Below, one piece after another: positions 5,762 to 11,872 of a stretch of 15,556 bases of DNA. The number at the start of each line of letters is the position of its first letter. The first letter of the stretch is position 1. The position numbers and the translations under genes were made by a program. The DNA is from JAHFOW01 sp964370795. Lineage in GTDB: Bacteria; Planctomycetota; Brocadiia; Brocadiales; Brocadiaceae. The notes beneath the pieces are model-generated. The model was not told where the DNA came from. It did no database searches and saw only the letters and a program-made list of their open reading frames with translations. Location of the stretch: the NCBI GenBank assembly GCA_964370795.1, contig CAYJME010000059.1, forward strand, positions 1 through 15,556. Reading direction: 5' to 3'.

Positions 5762-5946
5762 TGTATAGGGAATTTCAATACAAATCGTAGTACGGGTGGT
5801 TTATTCTTGTAACCGTTGCACAGACCAAATGGTTTAAGTCGTTTAAGCAGTTTAAACCGTTTGAACTGTTTTAACGGCTTAAGCGGCTTATCGCCGACCA
5901 CAAGAGATCTGCGCTACAATAAAAAGTCGCCGAATGCCTGATTTAA
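5762..5946 (+). repeat. Dispersed direct repeat, copy 2 (with 9-bp tandem core)
   Basis: A 185-bp second copy of the element at 2682-2865. It shares the identical 90-bp stretch (here 5816-5905), including seven 9-bp units at 5833-5895. Similarity stops at TTTAA (5942-5946), which includes the stop codon of the neighbouring DUF1015 gene on the other strand. It sits between the end of that gene and the strong thrC promoter. On the minus strand it encodes a Lys/Leu/Phe-rich pseudo-peptide; I regard this as a by-product of the 9-bp period. Confidence 0.9.
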
Positions 5947-7253
5947 TGAAAGCTATTGATAACAATACCCGTAATTAATTTTGGATAAAAGTACGTCGAT
6001 TTCGGAGGCATAACCTTTCGCTTCATGGCGATTTCTTTTACCTGCTCGATGAGGGTCGGTTTCATAAAGAATGCAAGTTGATAGTGGCCTGCTTTTACCT
6101 GAGACAGTGCTTCTTTCTCATCTTTTATATAAATCACAGCGTTTTTGTCATTCCCGTGAGCAGTGTTTATACCCAGTATCCTTTCTATAATTATGCCATG
6201 GAGTATACCGGCATCAAGATGTTTCCATTCAGGGTGGTTATTGGCAAATACCGATTCGATCATGTTTTCATTGTTTGGCTGTAGTTTGTAATAAGCATCT
6301 TCTTTGCCGGCATACATGATAAATGCAGGCTCTTTTGTTCCTTTATTAAGGGCAGAGAGAAACTCATCTACGCTACATCCCTTGCCAATATATTCAACAT
6401 GGAATGATTCTTTTAATGAAGTAAGAATGGTATCCAGGGGGTAATTTTTTATATTCCGCACCAGACGGTGTGTGGGAAGTATCCGGAGCCCCGGATTATT
6501 CATGGATACGCATACCATCATGACATAATCGAGGGGTAGATCGCCGCCAATCCATCCGTTTGCCCTGCGTGTTTGTTCCTGATACACCAGCGCTGTTTCA
6601 TAGCGGTGATGTCCGTCTGCAATGAAGAGTGGTTTTTCCTTCATGAGCGTTGCCAGGGTACTGACCGCCTCTCTATCCTTCAGTACCCACAGTTTATTTT
6701 TTACCCCTGAGTTATCAACAAAATCCAGTTCCGGCTTTGCAGTGGTTGCTTTTGATAGATAGCTATCAATGGCGCTATTCTCGTCAGGAAAAAGGGCGAA
6801 AATCGAGCTGAGATTTGCATGGCACGACTGCATGAGTTTCAAACGGTCTACCTTTGGACCGGAAAGCGTTTGTTCATGTGGATAAATGTGCCCTTTGTCG
6901 AAAGGTTCAAGTTTTACCAGCGAAACAAACCCCCGCCGGACAAACCTTCTATCTTTAGCGGTAAATTCCTGGTCGTAGATATAAATAGCTGGTGTATCCT
7001 CTCGTTTGAGTATTCCTGCCTTAATCCAGTCTCTCAGGGATTCAGCGGCGCGGCTATATTTATTGACCTGTTCACTGTCCCCGGGCAATTCCTTTCCGAA
7101 ATCAATCCGGATGATGTTGTTGGGATGTTTTTGATAATACCCCTCTTGCTCCTGTGGAGAAATTACATCATACGGTGGTGTTACCACCGAAGAGATGTCC
7201 TTAATCAAACTTGAGTTATACCGAATTCCCTGGAACGGTTTTATAATAGCCAT
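5943..7253 (-). CDS. DUF1015 family protein of unknown function
   Basis: A 436-residue soluble protein from the ATG at 7253. Family landmarks are TPPYDVIS (25-32), HIYPHEQT (122-129) and IADGHHRYETAL (211-222). The histidine-rich DGHHRYE motif is the most conserved and looks like an active or metal site, but no activity is established to my knowledge. An ATG further upstream at 7286 is in frame but lies inside ahcY, has no ribosome binding site and adds 11 residues not typical of the family. The chosen start is 7 bases after the ahcY stop, with GGAGGAAGG in the end of ahcY some 14 bases away. The gene is therefore almost certainly co-transcribed with ahcY, which hints at a role near methyl-cycle or one-carbon metabolism. 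Its stop codon lies at the edge of repeat copy 2. Confidence 0.8.
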   Translation of the reverse strand: MAIIKPFQGIRYNSSLIKDISSVVTPPYDVISPQEQEGYYQKHPNNIIRIDFGKELPGDSEQVNKYSRAAESLRDWIKAGILKREDTPAIYIYDQEFTAKDRRFVRRGFVSLVKLEPFDKGHIYPHEQTLSGPKVDRLKLMQSCHANLSSIFALFPDENSAIDSYLSKATTAKPELDFVDNSGVKNKLWVLKDREAVSTLATLMKEKPLFIADGHHRYETALVYQEQTRRANGWIGGDLPLDYVMMVCVSMNNPGLRILPTHRLVRNIKNYPLDTILTSLKESFHVEYIGKGCSVDEFLSALNKGTKEPAFIMYAGKEDAYYKLQPNNENMIESVFANNHPEWKHLDAGILHGIIIERILGINTAHGNDKNAVIYIKDEKEALSQVKAGHYQLAFFMKPTLIEQVKEIAMKRKVMPPKSTYFYPKLITGIVINSFH

Positions 7254-7260
7254 AGCGAAA

Positions 7261-8520
7261 TTAGGTACCTTCCTCCCATGAAGCAAGATACTTTTCCTGC
7301 TCTTTTGTAAGGATATCTATGGTAATGCCCATGGATTTCAATTTAAGACTGGCGACCCATTCGTCGATCTCCTTTGGTACCTCGTAAACCTTTGCGGCAA
7401 ATTTTCCTTTGTTTTTTACAACATATTCTGTGGCTAATGCCTGAGTAGCAAAGCTCATATCCATAACGCATGCAGGATGACCTTCTGCAGCGGCAAGGTT
7501 AATGAGCCGTCCTTCACCCAGAAGATATATAGACCTGCCATTTTTGAGAACATATTGGTCTACAAAATTACGAACGCCTTTATTGACCTTTGTTGACAGG
7601 GATTCCAAAGCGCCGATGTCAATTTCTACGTTGAAATGGCCGGAATTGCAAACTAATGCGCCGTGTTTCATGACTTCAAAGTGTTCTTTCCTGATTACAT
7701 GCATGTTTCCTGTCACTGTGCAGAAAAGGTCGCCAACTTTTGCGGCCTCACTCATGGGCATCACCCTGTACCCGTCCATGGCTGCCTCAAGTGATTTTAC
7801 GGGGTCTATTTCCGTAACCACAACGTTTGCGCCCATGCCGTTTGCACGCATGGCAAATCCCTTTCCACACCAGCCATAACCGGCAACGACAACGGTTTTA
7901 CCGGCAAGTAAGACGTCCGTGGCTCTGATGATTCCATCGATGGTCGATTGTCCTGTTCCATACCGGTTATCGAAGAGGTGTTTTGTGTCGGCATCGTTTA
8001 CGGCAATAACCGGTATTTTGAGAGAACCGTCTTTCTCCATTGCTTTTAGACGTATTACACCGGTCGTTGTTTCTTCCATGCTTCCCATGATTTGGGGGAT
8101 AAGTCCTTTACGGTCCTTGTGGATGGCAGATACCAGGTCGGCGCCGTCGTCCATGGTGATAGTTGGTTTGTGGTCCAGTGCCGCTGTGAGGTGTTTGTAA
8201 TATGTTGTATTATCTTCTCCCTTGATAGCGAAAACGGGTATACCATAATCCTTCACCAGAGAGGCGGCAACATCGTCCTGTGTTGATAAAGGATTGGAGG
8301 CACAAAGGACAATATCTGCGCCGCCTGCCTTGAGCGCTCTTACCAGATTTGCGGTTTCTGCCGTTACATGAAGGCAGGCTGACATTTTCAGCCCCTTTAA
8401 TGGTTTTTCCTTTTCAAACCTTTCTTTTATCTGCGTCAGGACAGGCATGTCATTGCTTGCCCATTCTATGCGCTTCTTCCCCTGTGATGCTAAATTTATG
8501 TCTTTAATGTCCCCGTTCAT
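7261..8520 (-). CDS. ahcY: S-adenosylhomocysteine hydrolase
   Basis: A cytosolic NAD-dependent enzyme that splits S-adenosylhomocysteine into adenosine and homocysteine, relieving product inhibition of methyltransferases. The length of 419 residues, without the internal insertion or long C-terminal tail of eukaryotic forms, is that of the short bacterial/archaeal type. Visible features are HVTAETANLV (51-60), CASNPLSTQDDVAA (73-86), the substrate region DADTKHLFDNRYGTGQS (176-192), the NAD glycine loop GYGWCGKG (214-221) and NSGHFNVEID (292-301). The end, YLASWEEGT, is also typical. AAAGGAA lies 6 bases before the ATG. Downstream, the DUF1015 gene starts 7 bases after the stop. Upstream, a truncated HEPN gene ends only 42 bases away, so the ahcY promoter, if any, lies within that gene or further up; I see no convincing one. 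Confidence 0.96.
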   Translation of the reverse strand: MNGDIKDINLASQGKKRIEWASNDMPVLTQIKERFEKEKPLKGLKMSACLHVTAETANLVRALKAGGADIVLCASNPLSTQDDVAASLVKDYGIPVFAIKGEDNTTYYKHLTAALDHKPTITMDDGADLVSAIHKDRKGLIPQIMGSMEETTTGVIRLKAMEKDGSLKIPVIAVNDADTKHLFDNRYGTGQSTIDGIIRATDVLLAGKTVVVAGYGWCGKGFAMRANGMGANVVVTEIDPVKSLEAAMDGYRVMPMSEAAKVGDLFCTVTGNMHVIRKEHFEVMKHGALVCNSGHFNVEIDIGALESLSTKVNKGVRNFVDQYVLKNGRSIYLLGEGRLINLAAAEGHPACVMDMSFATQALATEYVVKNKGKFAAKVYEVPKEIDEWVASLKLKSMGITIDILTKEQEKYLASWEEGT

Positions 8521-8562
8521 GAATGTTCCTTTCTTTGTTAATTAAGGTGTCGTTACGCCTTT

Positions 8563-8775
8563 TTAAAGGTTTTTTGCTAAAATTTTGAGATACTTTCCAT
8601 AAAATTCAATTTCAACGATTAATTGTAACAGCCTCTCAATTGCACGGCGTTTGATTTTGTCCTGTATATACTCATGAAAACTTAGTACGGTAAAACCTTG
8701 TAATTCTTCATAATAATTTTTAAGATACTCAAGCTTGCTTATAAGAATTTCTTTTTCTTCCGGAAGCCAAGTCAT
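8563..8775 (-). pseudogene. Truncated HepT-like HEPN protein
   Basis: A 70-residue ORF resembling the N-terminal half of HepT/DUF86 HEPN toxins. It has a charged helix with KLEYLKNYYEEL, then SFHEYIQDKIKRRAIERLLQLIVEIE, where the family has a conserved helix ending in a run such as ALQLAIE. Full members are about 110-145 residues and carry the ribonuclease motif R-x4-H-x-Y near the C-terminus. That region is absent here, and I find no continuation in the other two frames before ahcY. It overlaps the nucleotidyltransferase gene by the ATGA arrangement typical of MntA-HepT operons. It is likely a decayed toxin that lost its active site, or a short HEPN-derived partner. A family other than HepT cannot be excluded at this length. 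Confidence 0.6.
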
Positions 8776-9176
8776 TTGATTTTTTCCAGAGATTTCTTTA
8801 ACAAATCTTCCTTTATTTTACGAAATTTTTTAGTCTCCCAGTATTGCCTGAGACATCGAAGCCTGAATTCTGCCAGTCTGGTATAACTTTTGTAGGCCAT
8901 CGGCTTACCCTTTTTGACGACCTGAAACAACAGGAGAGGAGACGCCTCATTTAAAAAAGCAACATCCACCTGTTCAATCCCAAAAAAATCAATTACAGTG
9001 TCGTAAACATTGCTTTTATCATACCGCATGTTTTCAAAATAGACGCCAATATCAATATCGCTTTCTTTGCGGAAATTGTCTGAAAGCACAGAACCAAAGA
9101 GAAAGATAATATCTGCTCCGGTGATGTCCAGGAGCTTTTTGTAATCTTTGTTAAGGATGGCATCTTTTGTCATCAT
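8772..9176 (-). CDS. mntA: MntA-type nucleotidyltransferase (antitoxin family)
   Basis: A 134-residue minimal nucleotidyltransferase. The polymerase-beta-type core has FLFGS (26-29 region), D40-x-D42 in ESDIDIGVYF, and a third acidic residue at D71 in VDVAFLN. These are the metal-binding residues of the GSx10DxD family. In MntA-HepT systems this protein neutralises HepT by AMPylating the tyrosine of its R-x4-H-x-Y motif. Here the catalytic residues look intact although the adjacent HepT-like partner lacks the target motif. Two consecutive ATGs occur at the start and no Shine-Dalgarno is visible. The upstream 150 bases hold an inverted repeat and no clear promoter. Confidence 0.8.
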   Translation of the reverse strand: MMTKDAILNKDYKKLLDITGADIIFLFGSVLSDNFRKESDIDIGVYFENMRYDKSNVYDTVIDFFGIEQVDVAFLNEASPLLLFQVVKKGKPMAYKSYTRLAEFRLRCLRQYWETKKFRKIKEDLLKKSLEKIK

Positions 9177-9194
9177 TTTTTTAAATGTTTAACT

Positions 9195-9311
9195 CACCGC
9201 AGAGAACGCAGAGGTCACAAAGAAACCAGGGAAGACCGGGGGGGAAGTTAAGGAGCCTATGCAAAAAGTCAATCATCTTTTTTCTCTGCGTTCTTTGCGC
9301 CCTCTGCGGTG
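9195..9311. repeat. Inverted pair of CTCTGCGTT-type dispersed repeats
   Basis: The left arm 9195-9213 is CACCGCAGAGAACGCAGAG; its reverse complement matches the right arm 9284-9311, which has one extra 9-base unit (TTTGCGCCC region). Units recur every 9 bases, extending left to GTCACAAAG. The right arm is also related to 229-256. The pair lies between the metK stop and the nucleotidyltransferase start and could fold into a large stem-loop in the transcript. A run of G between the arms (9238-9244) is unpaired. Its function, if any, is unknown. Confidence 0.6.
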
Positions 9312-9326
9312 AATAATTAAACAGTT

Positions 9327-10496
9327 TTAAATACCCGCAGCCTTGCGCAGGGCATCAACCATGTCTATCTTTTCCCAGGTGAATGAGTCCTCTGAACGGC
9401 CAAAATGACCATGACGGGCGGTAATCTTATAGATCGGCCTTCTGAGTTTCAAGCGGTCAATAATACCACTTGGCGTCATGTCGAATACCTTCTCACAAAC
9501 CTCGGTGAGTTTTTCATCGGGCAGCTTTCCCGTGCCTTCTGTAGTAATGTGGAGGGCCAGCGGTTTTGCCACGCCGATTGCATAAGCGACCTGCACCTCG
9601 CATCGTTCTGCCAAACCAGCGGCAACAATATTTTTTGCCATGTGTCTGGCAGCATAGCAGGCGCTTCGGTCAACCTTCGTTGGGTCCTTTCCCGAAAAGG
9701 CGCCGCCTCCGTGACGTCCCCACCCGCCGTAGGAATCGACAATGATCTTTCGTCCTGTCAAACCGCAATCCCCCTGGGGTCCGCCAATGACAAAACGTCC
9801 GGTTGGATTTATATGATAAATGGTTTTACTATCCAATAAATGCGCCGGGATTACCTGTTTGGCGACTTTTTCAATCATATCCTCTTTGATGGTTTCGTAT
9901 TTTACATCAGGGGCATGCTGGGTAGAGATAACCACGGTATGTACCCTGACAGGCTTATGGTCCTGGAATTCTACCGTTACCTGTGATTTTGCGTCCGGCC
10001 GTAAATATTTCAAAGCCCCTTTTTGCCTTAATTCTGCATGCTTAATAATAATTCTATGCGCCAGCATGATGGGAAGCGGCATCAGTTCCGGTGTGTCGTT
10101 ACAGGCATAGCCAAACATCATTCCCTGGTCACCAGCGCCCTGGTCCTTATGAAGACCTTCTCCTTCGGTTACACCCTGAGAAATATCGGGGGACTGTTTA
10201 CCAATGCTGGTAATAACTGCACATGAGTTGTAATCAAATCCCATCGAGGCGTCCGTATAGCCAATTTCCTTTATCGTGTTTCTTACGATATCAGATACGT
10301 TTACGTTTGCCTTTGTCGTGAATTCGCCTGCAACAAAGGCCACGCCTGTTGTTACCAGGGTTTCACATGCAACCCTGCTTGCGGGATCCTGTTCAAGCAT
10401 GGCATCCAGGACGGCGTCGGATATCTGGTCAGCAACCTTATCCGGATGTCCCATCGATACCGATTCTGAGGTAAATAAATGCCTTCCTTTTTTCAT
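9327..10496 (-). CDS. metK: S-adenosylmethionine synthetase
   Basis: A cytosolic enzyme making SAM from methionine and ATP, releasing phosphate and pyrophosphate. The 389-residue length is normal. It has GHPDK with the catalytic-site histidine H17, the family signature GAGDQGMMFGYA (120-131) and the phosphate-loop signature GGGAFSGKD (263-271) followed by PTKVDRSACYAAR. Its ATG overlaps the waaA stop codon in an ATGA arrangement, indicating translational coupling, with AAGGAGAGGG about 11-14 bases upstream as ribosome binding site. No SAM riboswitch precedes metK itself; the one in this window serves the thrC-like unit. The downstream gap carries an inverted repeat before the nucleotidyltransferase gene. 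Confidence 0.97.
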   Translation of the reverse strand: MKKGRHLFTSESVSMGHPDKVADQISDAVLDAMLEQDPASRVACETLVTTGVAFVAGEFTTKANVNVSDIVRNTIKEIGYTDASMGFDYNSCAVITSIGKQSPDISQGVTEGEGLHKDQGAGDQGMMFGYACNDTPELMPLPIMLAHRIIIKHAELRQKGALKYLRPDAKSQVTVEFQDHKPVRVHTVVISTQHAPDVKYETIKEDMIEKVAKQVIPAHLLDSKTIYHINPTGRFVIGGPQGDCGLTGRKIIVDSYGGWGRHGGGAFSGKDPTKVDRSACYAARHMAKNIVAAGLAERCEVQVAYAIGVAKPLALHITTEGTGKLPDEKLTEVCEKVFDMTPSGIIDRLKLRRPIYKITARHGHFGRSEDSFTWEKIDMVDALRKAAGI

Positions 10497-11809
10497 ACGA
10501 ATACTGCCCTCTCCTTAAATAAAAATTTTCTTAATACATTCACATTACGTTCTGTAGCGCCCTGCTGTTTTACAACAACTGCCTGTGCCTTTTTGCCCAT
10601 TTCACGGGCAACATCCGGGCGCTCGAATAAAGCTACCATTTCACTGAAGAGTGACTGTTCATTCTGTACAATTTTTATGGCGCCAGCCGTGTGGAGTAAC
10701 CGCATTTCTTCCTGAAAATTAAAGGTGTGCGGGCCAACGATAATTGGCTTAGCCATTCCCGCAGGTTCCATCATATTTTGACCGCCCTGAGGAACGAGGC
10801 TTTTTCCGACGAACACACAATCGGCAACACTATACACGGGAAGCAATTCTCCTACGGTATCGAGAAGAATAACGGTTTCGTATTTTTGTCCACCGATAGT
10901 GTTTCCTTTATCAAGCGATGTCTTTCTCACGCAACGAAGTCCGGCAGATTCTATCTGCTTAATTACATCCGAAACCCTTTCGATGTGTCGCGGCGCCAAA
11001 ATTAATCGTAATTTATTAAACTTCTCCTGTAATTGTTTGAAAACCTTAAGAATGATACTTTCTTCACCCTCATGGGTACTTCCACAGACAATAACCTTAT
11101 CGCCATTACATATCTCAAAGAGGGAATGCAACCGTTTCTGTGTGTCTTCCGGAATTGAAGTCACAATGTTATCATATTTCATATTACCGGTAACATGGAT
11201 TTGCGCTTCGGATATCCCCAGGTTTTTAAGCCGTGCTGCATCCACATCAGTTCTTGCGCAAAAAATATTTTCCTTTCTGGTTATACTTTCCAGGAATATT
11301 GGCGAAATCTTACCTAACACACGATACCACCGGAGGGATTTCTCTGATATCCTTGCATTCAAGAGTACCACGGGGATATGTTTTTTTGCCGTTTCAATCA
11401 AAAAATTTGGCCATACTTCTAATTCAATAAGGATTATACAAACGGGGTTTATGGTACAGAGTACCTTATCAACCACCCAGCTCAGGTCGAGCGGAAAATA
11501 AAAGACATTTTTATCACGATAACATTTTTCAGCAACAGCCAATCCGGTATTTGTATTGGCAGATAGTACAATATTTATTTTATTAAACTCTTTTTCAAGA
11601 GATTTTACAAGCGCTTTTACCGTTAAGATTTCCCCTACTGATGCGCCGTGAATCCATATACAGGGCATTTCCTCGTATTTTGCATTGAGCCATCCCAGCC
11701 GTTGTGCCAGACCAGAACGGTACCGGTCACTGGTTGCAAGTTTCAGGAGGAAATATGGAGACCCACAGATGAGCGCTGCGAGATAAGCAGCATCAAAAAT
11801 GATAGACAT
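10493..11809 (-). CDS. waaA: Kdo transferase (GT30) for lipid A
   Basis: The enzyme transfers 3-deoxy-D-manno-octulosonate from CMP-Kdo to lipid IVA at the inner face of the cytoplasmic membrane, so the cell probably makes lipopolysaccharide. The length of 438 residues is usual. A hydrophobic N-terminal segment (about 5-24) serves as membrane anchor. Next come WIHGASVGE (52-60), whose final glutamate is the expected catalytic base, FPLDLSWVV, the LIELEVWPNF motif near 126-135 and LLNARISEKSLRWY. The C-terminal half has GSTHEGEE, then GELLPVYSVADCVFVG and GGQNMMEPAG of the CMP-Kdo binding domain. It starts 63 bases after secA with no clear Shine-Dalgarno and overlaps metK by 4 bases. Whether it adds one or two Kdo units cannot be told. 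Confidence 0.92.
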   Translation of the reverse strand: MSIIFDAAYLAALICGSPYFLLKLATSDRYRSGLAQRLGWLNAKYEEMPCIWIHGASVGEILTVKALVKSLEKEFNKINIVLSANTNTGLAVAEKCYRDKNVFYFPLDLSWVVDKVLCTINPVCIILIELEVWPNFLIETAKKHIPVVLLNARISEKSLRWYRVLGKISPIFLESITRKENIFCARTDVDAARLKNLGISEAQIHVTGNMKYDNIVTSIPEDTQKRLHSLFEICNGDKVIVCGSTHEGEESIILKVFKQLQEKFNKLRLILAPRHIERVSDVIKQIESAGLRCVRKTSLDKGNTIGGQKYETVILLDTVGELLPVYSVADCVFVGKSLVPQGGQNMMEPAGMAKPIIVGPHTFNFQEEMRLLHTAGAIKIVQNEQSLFSEMVALFERPDVAREMGKKAQAVVVKQQGATERNVNVLRKFLFKERAVFV

Positions 11810-11872
11810 GAACGTGGCGTGATTTTAGAACGCTTATCTGCACTCGAAGTATTGAGAGGTAAACACCATGAA

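Noticed and set aside
5704..5901. 65-residue minus-strand frame with Lys/Leu/Phe repeats
   Set aside because: It lies in repeat copy 2, overlaps the thrC promoter, and the equivalent frame in copy 1 is not kept.
2639..5947. Composite transposon bounded by the two direct repeats
   Set aside because: No transposase, terminal inverted repeats or target duplication; the enclosed genes look like ordinary metabolic genes.
7254..7286. Upstream ATG extension of the DUF1015 gene
   Set aside because: It would start inside ahcY without a ribosome binding site and adds residues not typical of the family; the ATG at 7253 gives the usual MAIIKPF-like start.
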